A stretch of 64,000 nt of DNA, from positions 2,604,001 through 2,668,000 of the forward strand of contig OY764147.1 of the NCBI GenBank assembly GCA_963668115.1, in the 5' to 3' direction. This DNA comes from Plut-88900 sp963668115 (GTDB taxonomy: Bacteria; Chloroflexota; Dehalococcoidia; Plut-88900). Every line of letters starts with the position of its first letter. Within the stretch, counting starts at the first letter, position 1. Below are positions 1 through 8,365 of this stretch, piece after piece. The notes beneath the pieces were generated by a model. It did no database searches. It saw nothing but the letters and a program-made list of their open reading frames with translations, and had not been told where the DNA came from. Both the position numbers and the translations under genes were made by a program.

Positions 1-936
1 CTCTGGCGCATGTTCTCCCTCAGCTTCGGCAGTCTGGAGGACGGCGTTGCCTTCAACTACAACTTCGAAACTCTTGACCAATACGCAAGAGCCACCGTTG
101 GCGTTGGCGATAGCTCCCCCGCCGTCTATAGGGAACTATTCAAGACAACGTTCCAGATATCCTTCTTGACCACCGTATTCTCGATCCTCCTTGGATATCC
201 CGTGGCCTACCTCCTGGCCAACGTTGCGGACAAGACCCGTGCCATTTTGCTTCCCTTGGTCGTTGTGCCCTTCTGGACCAGCATCTTGGTCCGAACTTTC
301 GCCTGGCGCATCATCCTTGGCCGTAACGGCTTCATCAACGAAACTCTCGACTGGATAGGCCTGCGGGACGGCTTCGGAGAGGTCCTCCAGTGGTTCGGCG
401 AAGTCCTTGCAATGCGTCCCTTCCGCTGGATCTTGGACTGGACTGGCCTGCCCGACGCCTTTAACTTCAGCAGTTGGGAGCCCTCCGTGGGCGGGACCGG
501 TGGAGAGTTGGAGCTCGTCTTCAACAGGATCGGCACCCTTGTCGGGATGATCCACATCCTCGTGCCCTTCATGATTTTCCCCATCTTCGCCGTTATGCGC
601 GGTATCCCCAACGAATACCTTAGGGCCGCCGAGAACCTCGGCGCCGGCCCCTTCACTGCCTTCCGCCGGGTCTACTTCCCCCTCACCCTCCCCGGCCTCG
701 GCGCCGGCATCCTGCTGGTCTTCATCCTCTCCCTTGGGTTCTTCATTACACCTGCATTACTGGGTGGCCCGGGAGACCGCATGATCTCCAACATGATAGA
801 AATCCAGATTAACGAAGTGAACAACTGGGAGTTTGCCGCTGCCCTTGCCTTCCTGCTCCTCGGCGGTACCCTCGTCTTGTACTTCATCTACGCCCGCTTC
901 TTGAGCATGGACAGGCTGTACGGAGAGATGCGCTGA
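1..936 (+). CDS. ABC transporter permease, PotB type (5' end outside window)
   Basis: Inner-membrane permease of a spermidine/putrescine-type ABC importer. The reading frame is open to base 1, and the first visible residues match the end of the first membrane helix of PotB-type proteins, so the true start lies upstream and the ATG at 10 is internal. Several hydrophobic helices follow. The cytoplasmic EAA loop that contacts the ATPase is visible as RAAENLGAGPFTAFRRVYFP (about residues 205-225). A second permease follows after 54 bp. The ATPase and solute-binding protein are not adjacent inside the window; they may lie upstream. A polyamine-type binding lipoprotein occurs far away at 50238. Substrate is inferred from family only. 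Confidence 0.88.
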   Translation, partial: LWRMFSLSFGSLEDGVAFNYNFETLDQYARATVGVGDSSPAVYRELFKTTFQISFLTTVFSILLGYPVAYLLANVADKTRAILLPLVVVPFWTSILVRTFAWRIILGRNGFINETLDWIGLRDGFGEVLQWFGEVLAMRPFRWILDWTGLPDAFNFSSWEPSVGGTGGELELVFNRIGTLVGMIHILVPFMIFPIFAVMRGIPNEYLRAAENLGAGPFTAFRRVYFPLTLPGLGAGILLVFILSLGFFITPALLGGPGDRMISNMIEIQINEVNNWEFAAALAFLLLGGTLVLYFIYARFLSMDRLYGEMR

Positions 937-990
937 CGAGGGGACCTTTCCCACCCGCGCCCCGACAATAACGCAAGGAGTTGAGACAAC

Positions 991-2154
991 ATGAAAGGTG
1001 CAGGCACTAGAGGATTAGGTGTTTGGGAAGGCCGTAGGGCGCCCGTTAGAAGGGTGCTCCTGTACCTTTTCGTCTCAATCGTCTTCGCTTTCCTCATCCT
1101 CCCCAACTTCATCGTCATACCCCTCTCGGTGACAGACTCCATTTTCCTCCAGTTCCCACCCAAGGGGTTCACCTGGCGCTGGTACCAGGACTACTTCGGT
1201 GTCGAAGGCGCTAGCCATTTCGGCTCTACCGGGCGCTGGATCCCGGCGACCATTATTAGCGTTGAGCTCGCCATAGCGGTCATGATAGTCGCAGTGCCCA
1301 TCGGCGCACTGGCCGCTTACGGACTCACCCGGGGCCGCTTCTGGGGCAAGAACATCCTGAACGCTGTGATCATTTCACCCCTCATCGTTCCCATCCTGAT
1401 TACGGCCATCGCCCTCTTCTTCTTCCTGTCCAAGGCTTTGCGGTCCTTCTTCAAGTCCCCCCAGGGACTCTCCGTCCCCATCTGGGGAGAGTACTTCCTC
1501 ATCTTTCTCGCCATAGCCTTGGGCGTGGTATCCATTGGCCTGCTCATGTTCAGGACCTTCTACAAGAAGCCCATTGAAGAATGGGACCCGTGGATGATCG
1601 CATGGTATGAACGCCTCAGGCCCTGGGCCCCAATTGGCATCCTGCTTACCGCTCCCTACCTTGTCATCCCCTGGCTGTCCGGTTGGACCGACAAATTTGA
1701 CGGTGGCCTCTTCTCCACGGCTGACCCCTATCCCCAGGTGCCTGTGGTTGGAGCGGGCCTGCTGATAGCCCACGTGATGCTCGCCGTTCCTTACGTGACT
1801 ATCATCCTGAGCGCGACCCTCAGGAACGTCGAACGTAACCAGGACCAGGCGGCCTCCATACTCGGAGCGGGGCCCATCACCACCTTGACGAGGGCCGTGC
1901 TGCCCCAGATGATTCCGGGCCTGGCTGCCGGAGCCTTCTTCTCCTTCCTCGTCTCCTTCGACGAATTGCTCATAGCCCTATTCCTCTCCACCAGCCAGAT
2001 AAGCACCTTGCCCAAGGAGATCTGGGACGGTATACGGACTGAAATCAGCCCGACCATCGCTGCAATCTCCACCATGCTGGTGTTGCTCACCGTCATCCTC
2101 CTCGGCTTGGCCTTCTTCGTTCAGACCAAGATGCGCCAGAGGGATGCGGCATAG
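991..2154 (+). CDS. ABC transporter permease, PotC type, with extra membrane insert
   Basis: Second permease of the polyamine-type importer, forming the channel with the preceding protein. The EAA loop reads DQAASILGAGPITTLTRAVL near residue 285. At 387 aa it is about 100 residues longer than a usual PotC (about 270). The extra length lies in the middle, roughly residues 180-260. It holds a charged stretch (FYKKPIEEWDPW), one added hydrophobic segment and a Trp/Asp-rich loop before the EAA helix. Start ATG at 991 follows an AAGGAG-like site (gcaaggagttgagacaac). The role is well supported; the effect of the insert is unknown. Confidence 0.88.
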   Translation: MKGAGTRGLGVWEGRRAPVRRVLLYLFVSIVFAFLILPNFIVIPLSVTDSIFLQFPPKGFTWRWYQDYFGVEGASHFGSTGRWIPATIISVELAIAVMIVAVPIGALAAYGLTRGRFWGKNILNAVIISPLIVPILITAIALFFFLSKALRSFFKSPQGLSVPIWGEYFLIFLAIALGVVSIGLLMFRTFYKKPIEEWDPWMIAWYERLRPWAPIGILLTAPYLVIPWLSGWTDKFDGGLFSTADPYPQVPVVGAGLLIAHVMLAVPYVTIILSATLRNVERNQDQAASILGAGPITTLTRAVLPQMIPGLAAGAFFSFLVSFDELLIALFLSTSQISTLPKEIWDGIRTEISPTIAAISTMLVLLTVILLGLAFFVQTKMRQRDAA

Positions 2155-2202
2155 GTTCAAGGAAAATCAACTAGAAATCCCGGCGGGAAAAGGACAACAT
2201 AG

Positions 2203-2802
2203 ATGCGCACCATCAAGCGTAAATTCACACTACTGGCTCTGGCGGGCCTGATCGCCTTGCTTGCCATCTCCTTAGCATGTGGCGGTGGCGCTACGGATGA
2301 TGGCGATGACGGCAGTGGCGAACCTGCCGCCACAACCCCGGCTGACACAGGTTCTGGCGAACAGCCCAGCCCCACCAACACCCCTGCACCCGCAGGCACT
2401 GGTGGAGCCCCCCTCCCCGAGGAGTGGGACGGCAGCGAAGGAATCGCAGCCACTGAGAGCAGTGCCGAAATGACCGGTCACGGCGCGGACGGCCTCGGCG
2501 GGACCCTCCACCTGATCCAGATTGAGCGCAAGACCAAGGTCTCTGTTACCCTGGACGATGCAGGTTCGGGCCCCTACTCCGCTGCCGTACGCAGAGGCGG
2601 CTGCCCCGACGATGGCGCAGCGCCTGCCGGCCAGTTCGACTACCTCCTCTTTGATGTAGTCGATGGCGAGTCTGTCAGCATGGTCAACACCCCTGCCCAG
2701 TTCTTCCAGTTCAGCCTTGCCTACGTTGTCGTAGTCAATGGCACCGACTTGGAGAACGACCCCGTGATCTCCTGCGGCAACATCCCCAGCCCCCTCAGGT
2801 AG
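2203..2802 (+). CDS. Predicted secreted lipoprotein, unknown function
   Basis: Predicted exported lipoprotein of 199 aa. A signal peptide ends in the lipobox LAISLAC, so Cys26 or so would be lipidated. A low-complexity linker of Thr, Pro, Ala and Gly (residues 30-75) leads to a small beta-rich domain of about 115 aa with two cysteines (GGCPDD and ISCGNI). I do not recognise a catalytic motif; the domain ending resembles small beta-sandwich extracellular domains. An AAAGGA ribosome site lies 9 bases before the ATG. It follows the permease genes in the same direction but does not look like a solute-binding protein. Confidence 0.8.
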   Translation: MRTIKRKFTLLALAGLIALLAISLACGGGATDDGDDGSGEPAATTPADTGSGEQPSPTNTPAPAGTGGAPLPEEWDGSEGIAATESSAEMTGHGADGLGGTLHLIQIERKTKVSVTLDDAGSGPYSAAVRRGGCPDDGAAPAGQFDYLLFDVVDGESVSMVNTPAQFFQFSLAYVVVVNGTDLENDPVISCGNIPSPLR

Positions 2803-2823
2803 ACACAAACCTGGACGAATATA

Positions 2824-2860
2824 ATGGCCGGGGCCCCATTCGGAGCCCCGGCCATCGTTT
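2824..2860 (+). terminator. Hairpin terminator after lipoprotein gene
   Basis: Perfect 11-bp inverted repeat ATGGCCGGGGC (2824-2834) and GCCCCGGCCAT (2845-2855) with a 10-base loop, followed by CGTTTG. The T-run is short, but the position just after the stop codon and the strong GC stem fit an intrinsic terminator. Confidence 0.65.
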
Positions 2861-2900
2861 GTCCCCAACCCGGAGAATATGCCGCCTAGGCTAAACAACC

Positions 2901-3713
2901 ATGACTGACTACAGCGCGATTTCGTCCATCAATGTCACTGTCCAGGACTCTGTGGCCCTCGTAACCCTTGACCGCCCCGACTCCCTCAACGCCGTCGACC
3001 ACCAGATGCACCACGAGCTCGAAGAGGTCTTCGCCCTCCTCGCCGAGGACTCCCAAGTCAACGCCGTAGTCGTTACAGGCGCCGGTAAGGCCTTCTCCGC
3101 TGGAGGAGACATCCAGGGCATGAAAGAGCGTGCCAGTGACCCCGACACCTTGCGTGAATACGTCCACAGCTGGATTCTGCAAGGCCCCCGCAAGCTCGTT
3201 AGAAACCTCCTGGAAGTCCCCCAGCCCATAATCGCCGCCGTCAACGGCCATGCCATCGGCCTCGGTGCCACCCTCGCCCTCCTCTCCGACATCATCATCG
3301 CATCCGAAGATGCCCGCATCGGTGATCCCCACGTCAGCGTCGGCATCGTCGCCGGCGATGGTGGTGCAGCAATCTGGCCCCTCCTCGTCAGCCTCAGCAA
3401 AGCCAAGGAAATGCTATTGACCGGGGACTTGGTCACCGCCAAAGAAGCCTTGACCTTGGGCCTCGTGAACCATGTCGTCCCCCGAGACCAGGTTCTCCCC
3501 GACGCCATGAAGCTGGCCCAGAGACTCGCCTCCGGCCCGACCCTCGCCATCCGATGGACCAAGATGGCCCTCAACAAGCGTCTCCGCGACGAAGTCAACC
3601 TCGTCCTTGAAGCCTCCCTCGCCACTGAAGGCCTCTCATTCCTCACCCATGACCACGCCGAGGCCGTAGACGCCTTCCTCGAAAAACGTAAACCCAACTT
3701 CCAGGGCCGCTGA
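2901..3713 (+). CDS. Enoyl-CoA hydratase/isomerase family protein, atypical active site
   Basis: Crotonase-fold protein of 270 aa. The oxyanion-hole region AFSAGGDIQGM (about residue 65) and the AVNGHAIGLGATLAL helix are clear. In classical enoyl-CoA hydratases two glutamates sit in GGGCE and QPE. Here the aligned positions read GLGAT and GDPH, so both are replaced, while an Asp is present in IVAGDGG. It is therefore probably not a standard hydratase; crotonase relatives do isomerase, dehalogenase, hydrolase or decarboxylase chemistry. Its stop is closely followed by a small membrane ORF and an amidohydrolase. Substrate unknown. Confidence 0.85.
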   Translation: MTDYSAISSINVTVQDSVALVTLDRPDSLNAVDHQMHHELEEVFALLAEDSQVNAVVVTGAGKAFSAGGDIQGMKERASDPDTLREYVHSWILQGPRKLVRNLLEVPQPIIAAVNGHAIGLGATLALLSDIIIASEDARIGDPHVSVGIVAGDGGAAIWPLLVSLSKAKEMLLTGDLVTAKEALTLGLVNHVVPRDQVLPDAMKLAQRLASGPTLAIRWTKMALNKRLRDEVNLVLEASLATEGLSFLTHDHAEAVDAFLEKRKPNFQGR

Positions 3714-3714
3714 C

Positions 3715-3888
3715 TTGGGCGCACTTCTCAAGGCCCTTTCCCTTCCCTTCAAGCTCCTGGCTTGGATAATAACTTTCCCTGTCAGGGTCGTGGCGGGCCC
3801 CCTCAAGTTCGTAGTCGGTATACTGATTTTTGCCTTGATAATCGTCGGTGTACAGATAGTTTTGTTCAACCGGTTCTTTAGCGATTGA
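3715..3888 (+). CDS. Putative small membrane protein, TTG start
   Basis: A 57-codon frame beginning with TTG two bases after the stop of the crotonase gene and ending 8 bases before the next ATG. The predicted product has an amphipathic N-terminus (ALLKALSLPFKLLAWIITF) and one strong hydrophobic segment of about 20 residues (FVVGILIFALIIVGVQIV), then ends FNRFFSD. It fills the gap exactly, which favours a real coupled gene, but there is no clear ribosome site and no family match that I recognise. Confidence 0.45.
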   Translation: MGALLKALSLPFKLLAWIITFPVRVVAGPLKFVVGILIFALIIVGVQIVLFNRFFSD

Positions 3889-3896
3889 CGTAGCCC

Positions 3897-5036
3897 ATGA
3901 GCGATATTCAGTCAAACCTGATTGTAGACGCCGACAGCCACATCCTTGAACCCGCTGACCTCTGGCGGCGCTACCTCGAACCCGAGTACAGAGATCGAGC
4001 CCTCCACCTACGGAAAGACTCCCAGGGCTGGGACCAATGGATTATCGACGGCAAGCCCTGGGGGTACAGGCATGGCGTATTCGGCGACATGGGAGCCATT
4101 GGCCGGGACCTCGAACCCCACTTCACCCCCGGCGTCATCTCCTACGAAGAAGGCATCGCCTTCGCCCCCGGAGGCTGGGACCCGACCCAACGCCTTAGCG
4201 TCCTCGACCAGGAAGGCATAGACCAGGTCCTACTCTACCCATCCCTCGGCATCACGTGGGAGGGCGGTTGCACCGACCCCGTGCTCGCCGACGCCTACTG
4301 CCGCGCCTACAACAACTGGCTCATCGACTGGTGCAGCCGTTCACCCGACCGCCTCATCCCCATCGCCCACGTCTGCCTCCTTGACCCCTCCCTCGCGGCG
4401 CAGGAGATGAAGCGTGTCGTCGACGCCGGGGCCAGGGGCATCATGTTACGCGCCTACCCCTCCGGCAACCGACAGTACGGTGACCCGGCCAACGACCCCT
4501 TCTGGGCCCAGGCCCAGGAACTTGGCGTTCCCATCGCCCTCCACATCGGCGGTGCCCCGAGAATGATGGGCGAGGAACTCTTCGACGTCAGGATGGGCCG
4601 CTCTACGTGGTGGATCTACGTCATGTTCATGAGCGAGGTACAGCTGGGCTTCTCCACCGTTATGAACGGTGCCGTCCTTGACCGCTTCCCCGGCGTAACC
4701 ATGGTGCTCCTGGAGTCCGGGTGCGGCTGGCTCCCCTACTGGCTCGACCGCATGGACGACACCTTTGAGCACACCGGCTTCTCCACCTCTCTCAAGCTCA
4801 AACCCTCCGAGTACTTCCGACGCCAGTGCCTAATCACCATGGACGCCGACGAAGAGTTGGCAGCCGTCACCGTAAATCACGTCGGGGCCAAGTCAGTCAT
4901 GTGGGCCGCCGACTATCCCCACTCCGACGGACACTGGGACGCCGTAAACAGCGTCCGTGACACCCTCAAGGACATCTCCGGCGACGACCTTGACCTCGTC
5001 CTCGGCGGCAACGCCCGACGCGCCTACTCCCTCTAA
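3897..5036 (+). CDS. Amidohydrolase-2 family metal-dependent hydrolase
   Basis: TIM-barrel hydrolase/decarboxylase of the ACMSD-like amidohydrolase-2 family (379 aa). Visible metal-site motifs are DADSHILEP (residues 9-17, a D-x-H in place of the classical H-x-H), ALHIGG (about residue 216), the ESGCGWLPYWLDRMD block (about 275) and WAADYPHSD near residue 340. It is close in layout to the paralog at 20408. Members hydrolyse or decarboxylate small carboxylated compounds; the substrate here cannot be read from sequence. It meets the minus-strand hopanoid operon tail to tail with one base between stop codons. Confidence 0.87.
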   Translation: MSDIQSNLIVDADSHILEPADLWRRYLEPEYRDRALHLRKDSQGWDQWIIDGKPWGYRHGVFGDMGAIGRDLEPHFTPGVISYEEGIAFAPGGWDPTQRLSVLDQEGIDQVLLYPSLGITWEGGCTDPVLADAYCRAYNNWLIDWCSRSPDRLIPIAHVCLLDPSLAAQEMKRVVDAGARGIMLRAYPSGNRQYGDPANDPFWAQAQELGVPIALHIGGAPRMMGEELFDVRMGRSTWWIYVMFMSEVQLGFSTVMNGAVLDRFPGVTMVLLESGCGWLPYWLDRMDDTFEHTGFSTSLKLKPSEYFRRQCLITMDADEELAAVTVNHVGAKSVMWAADYPHSDGHWDAVNSVRDTLKDISGDDLDLVLGGNARRAYSL

Positions 5037-5037
5037 C

Positions 5038-5475
5038 CTACACCCGACCCCACACCACCACCCGCCGCGGCTCGATAACGATCACCGCCCGCCCCCCGAA
5101 GTCCATCTCCCTGTACTGCCGGTACCGTGCCCGCAATAGCAGAATCGCCGCCTCATGCTCCTCCCCCGACGTCACGATCGACGCCGTCCCCCGTACCATC
5201 ACATACCCCAGCTCGGACCAGTCCTCCGAATACGTGTCCACCGTCAGGCAAACCCACGGGTTCGTCCTGATGTTCCGTATCCGCTTCAGCTCCCTCCGCG
5301 ATACGTCCTTCGGCTTCTCATCTATCACGCTGAAGATTCGGTCTTCGCTTGCCGCGTAGCACACCGGCACAACGTAGGGCCGTCCCTCCTCGTCCACCGT
5401 TGCCAACCGCCCCACAAAATGCGACCCCAGAAACGCCGCCACCCGTGCCCCGAACGATGTAAATTCCTCTACCAA
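5038..5475 (-). CDS. Pyridoxamine-5'-phosphate-oxidase-like FMN/F420 split-barrel protein
   Basis: Small split-barrel flavin-fold protein of 145 aa. It carries the typical strand FVGRLATVDEEGRPYVVPV followed by KPKDVSRRELKRIRNIRTNP and a C-terminal VIVIEPRRVVVWGRV, as in PPOX-class F420- or FMN-binding proteins. The best start is a TTG at 5475 that overlaps the stop of the squalene/phytoene synthase gene, implying translational coupling; no ATG exists nearby in frame. It is the last gene of the hopanoid operon, so a redox step on a hopanoid or isoprenoid is conceivable but unproven. A general F420 oxidoreductase is equally possible. Confidence 0.78.
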   Translation of the reverse strand: MVEEFTSFGARVAAFLGSHFVGRLATVDEEGRPYVVPVCYAASEDRIFSVIDEKPKDVSRRELKRIRNIRTNPWVCLTVDTYSEDWSELGYVMVRGTASIVTSGEEHEAAILLLRARYRQYREMDFGGRAVIVIEPRRVVVWGRV

Positions 5476-6344
5476 CGCCCGACCAGGTTCCTCACCGTCG
5501 TCGCCGACCACACCTTCGCCGTAATGGACAGCTTCTCCCTGGAGCTTAGCGCCACCCGCTCCCCGAACACGTTGTAGTCCCGCGCCTCTATCCTGTCCAG
5601 CACCGCCGAGTACAGTGCCCGAAGCACCGCCGGACACAGCCGGGACCTTGGCTTCAGTAACGGCAGCAACGCCGCGCTCCTCTCGAAATACTCCCTCGCC
5701 CGACTCACCTGCTCCGCCATCATCGCCCGGAACTCCGGCCCCGTATCCCCCGCTTTCAACGAATCCTCCGTAACCCCGTGTCGGGCCAGCTCGTCCTGTG
5801 GCAAATACACCCTCCCTCGACCACAGTCCTCCTCGATGTCCCGCAGGATGTTCGTTAGCTGCATCGCTATCCCCATGTCTGTGGCGTAATCCCGTGCCTT
5901 CGGGTCCGTGTACTCGAATATCTCGATGCACACCAGCCCCACCACCGACGCCACCCGGTAGCAGTACTGGTACAGCTCCTCGAAGTCCGCATATCTGCTT
6001 ATCTTCAGGTCCATTTCCACGCCCTTGATGATTTCGTGGAAATAGTCCTTGGGAATGCCGAACCGTTCGCTCGCATCCACCAGTGCGACGAATACCTCAG
6101 ACTCCGGTCTCCCTTCAAACGCCTCGTCCAGTTGCTCGTGCAGCCCCGACAGCAGCGCCGCCTTCTCCCCTATCGGGATCTCCTCATCACTGTAGTCGTC
6201 CGACAGCCGGCAGAACGCGTAAGCCGCGTAGATAGCCTTCCTCTTCTCTTTGGGAAGCGTGATAAAGGCGTAGTAGAAGTTCCGCGCCCGACTCCGCGTC
6301 AGGTCTGTGCAATAAGCGTAGGCTTCTTCCAGGCTCGGAGCCAA
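5469..6344 (-). CDS. Squalene/phytoene synthase family protein (HpnD-like)
   Basis: Head-to-head prenyl transferase of 291 aa. Both Asp-rich Mg-diphosphate motifs are present: DDYSDE (about residue 49) and NILRDIEED (about residue 164). The N-terminal SRARNFYYAFITLPKEKR block is typical of CrtB/HpnD/SQS proteins. Because the next genes are a squalene-hopene cyclase and hpnA, the likely product is squalene or presqualene diphosphate from two farnesyl diphosphates. The partner genes hpnC and hpnE, used by many bacteria to finish squalene, are not in the window. Only 5 bases separate it from the cyclase gene. Confidence 0.85.
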   Translation of the reverse strand: MAPSLEEAYAYCTDLTRSRARNFYYAFITLPKEKRKAIYAAYAFCRLSDDYSDEEIPIGEKAALLSGLHEQLDEAFEGRPESEVFVALVDASERFGIPKDYFHEIIKGVEMDLKISRYADFEELYQYCYRVASVVGLVCIEIFEYTDPKARDYATDMGIAMQLTNILRDIEEDCGRGRVYLPQDELARHGVTEDSLKAGDTGPEFRAMMAEQVSRAREYFERSAALLPLLKPRSRLCPAVLRALYSAVLDRIEARDYNVFGERVALSSREKLSITAKVWSATTVRNLVGRW

Positions 6345-6349
6345 CGCCC

Positions 6350-8365
6350 CTAGCTCCCGTTTAACGCCCGACGGTACCGCCCCAGCGCCAGCAGCGGAAA
6401 GTAGATACGGTACATGTGGTACTTGATCATGAAGTCCCTGGGGAATCCCGTGCCCGTGAACTCGTCCTCAGGCCACGTCCCGTCCTCGCCCTGCGTCGAC
6501 ACCAGGTATTCTACCCCTCGCCGTGCCTCTATGCTGTGCGCCTCCCCGGCTGAAATCAGCCCCAGCAACGCCCACGCGGTCTGCGATGCCGTGCTCGGCC
6601 CCTGTCCCCTCAGCGAAGGATCATCGTAGGACGCACACGTTTCTCCCCACCCTCCATCCCCGTTCTGGTACATTTTGAGCCATTCAACGGCCTTCCTGAC
6701 GTATGGACTGTCCATGTCCTCGCCTAGGGCCTCCAACGCTGGCAGCACCGCCCCGACCCCATAGATGTAGTTCACCCCCCACCGCCCGAACCACGCCCCG
6801 TCCTCTTCCTGCTCCTCCCTGATGTACCTCAGCCCCGACTCGATCCTCGGGTCCGACTCCGCCGTCATCCCCCGCAACCCCGCCAGTTCAAGTATATGCG
6901 CCGTCACGTCCACACTCGGCGGGTCTATCACCTCCCCGAAGTCGCAGAACGGGATCTGCGTCACCAGCGTCCGTGTGTTGTTCTTGTCGAATGCTCCCCA
7001 CCCACCGTTTCGGCTCTGCATCCCCATTATCCACTCTACCCCTCGGCTGATGGCTCGCTCGTTGGCAATCGGCTCCAGCGCAACCTTCGTCAGGGCTATA
7101 GCCACCTCCGCCGCATCGTCAATGTCCGGGTACCATTCGTTGTCGAACTCGAACGCCCAGCCCCCCGGCTTTAGCCCGGGGCTCTTCACCGCCCAGTCCC
7201 CCTCCTTCGTAATCTGCTCTTCCAGCAGCCATTCCCCCGCCCTTACCAGCGCCGGGTGCTGACGCGACATCCCGGACTCCTCCAGCGCAATCACCACCCA
7301 CGCCGTGTCCCATACCGGGCTGATGCACGACTGCGTCCTGAAAGTGTCGTCTTCCTCTATCCCAAACGTGATGAATGCCTCCAGCCCCTTGGCCATCACA
7401 GGGTGCTCCACCGGATACCCGAGACAGTCCAGCGCAATCAGCGAATACACCCACGGCGGTTGGATGCCCGCCCACGCCCCGTTAGCCTCCTGGTGCTCCA
7501 GGATCCATTCCTCCGCCTTCTTGATCGCCAGCGCCCGAGTAGGCCTCACCGGCCACTTGTCCCCGATCTTGAACATCCTATCCAGCCCAATAAACGCCCG
7601 CTTCCAGCTCAGCAGGCCAGGGTCACCCCTGACCGTGAAGCTTAGCTTCCCCGCATCCTCCGGGATCAACTCCTGTATCCTTGCGTATTCCGGCACCGGC
7701 CTCACTGGCCTCTTATCCATGATGATCGTCATCGGCACTATCGTGCCCCGTGCCCAGGACGAAAAGTCGTATATGTTCATCGGCGCCCAGGGAGGTAGCA
7801 GGAACATCTCCGGCGGCATCGCCGGTATGGCATCCCAACTCCACTCTCCCAGCATCGATAGCCAGATCTTCGTGAAGTTCCGCACCTTCGGCAGCCCGCC
7901 CTCCGACAATATGAACTCCCGAGCCTTCACCATCCGCGGGTCATCCGCCGGGACCCCCGCCAGCTTCAGCGCAAAATACGCCTCCACCGTGACATTCAGG
8001 TCCCCCGGCCCGCCGTAGTACACGGCCCATGTCCCGTCTTCTCGTTGAGTGCTCAGCAGGTATCGAGCAACCTGGTTCCACGTACGCTTCTCCCCGATGC
8101 CAAGGAAGTGCGTCAGCATCAGGTACTCTGCCGTTATCGTGGCGTTGGACTCCAGCTCACCCCACCAGTACCCCTCCTTATACTGGGTCTCCAGTAAATG
8201 CTCCTGGCAGCTCCTTATCGCAGCGTCCATCGCCTTCTTGTCCAGGTGGCTCCTCGGCGTAGCCGCCCCGCCCCCGTTTCCCCGGCCATTACCCTGCCCG
8301 TTTACATTCCCATTGGTCCTCGGGTTCACCCAGAACCGACGGATTTCGGAAGTCCCCTGCTTCAT
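6350..8365 (-). CDS. shc: Squalene-hopene cyclase
   Basis: Monotopic membrane enzyme that cyclises squalene to hopene/hopanol. The protein is 671 aa, within the usual 630-680 range. The protonating DxDD motif is visible as DIDDAA near residue 412. Several QW-type repeats occur, for example QREDGTW, GMQSRNGGWG, EQEEDGAW, YQNGDGGWG and STQGEDGTW. The frame is open further upstream, but the start MKQGTSEI at 8365 is chosen because its ATG overlaps the stop of hpnA (ATGA) and the extra residues would lie inside hpnA. A Gly/Asn-rich segment (residues 18-32) precedes the cyclase core. Confidence 0.94.
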   Translation of the reverse strand: MKQGTSEIRRFWVNPRTNGNVNGQGNGRGNGGGAATPRSHLDKKAMDAAIRSCQEHLLETQYKEGYWWGELESNATITAEYLMLTHFLGIGEKRTWNQVARYLLSTQREDGTWAVYYGGPGDLNVTVEAYFALKLAGVPADDPRMVKAREFILSEGGLPKVRNFTKIWLSMLGEWSWDAIPAMPPEMFLLPPWAPMNIYDFSSWARGTIVPMTIIMDKRPVRPVPEYARIQELIPEDAGKLSFTVRGDPGLLSWKRAFIGLDRMFKIGDKWPVRPTRALAIKKAEEWILEHQEANGAWAGIQPPWVYSLIALDCLGYPVEHPVMAKGLEAFITFGIEEDDTFRTQSCISPVWDTAWVVIALEESGMSRQHPALVRAGEWLLEEQITKEGDWAVKSPGLKPGGWAFEFDNEWYPDIDDAAEVAIALTKVALEPIANERAISRGVEWIMGMQSRNGGWGAFDKNNTRTLVTQIPFCDFGEVIDPPSVDVTAHILELAGLRGMTAESDPRIESGLRYIREEQEEDGAWFGRWGVNYIYGVGAVLPALEALGEDMDSPYVRKAVEWLKMYQNGDGGWGETCASYDDPSLRGQGPSTASQTAWALLGLISAGEAHSIEARRGVEYLVSTQGEDGTWPEDEFTGTGFPRDFMIKYHMYRIYFPLLALGRYRRALNGS

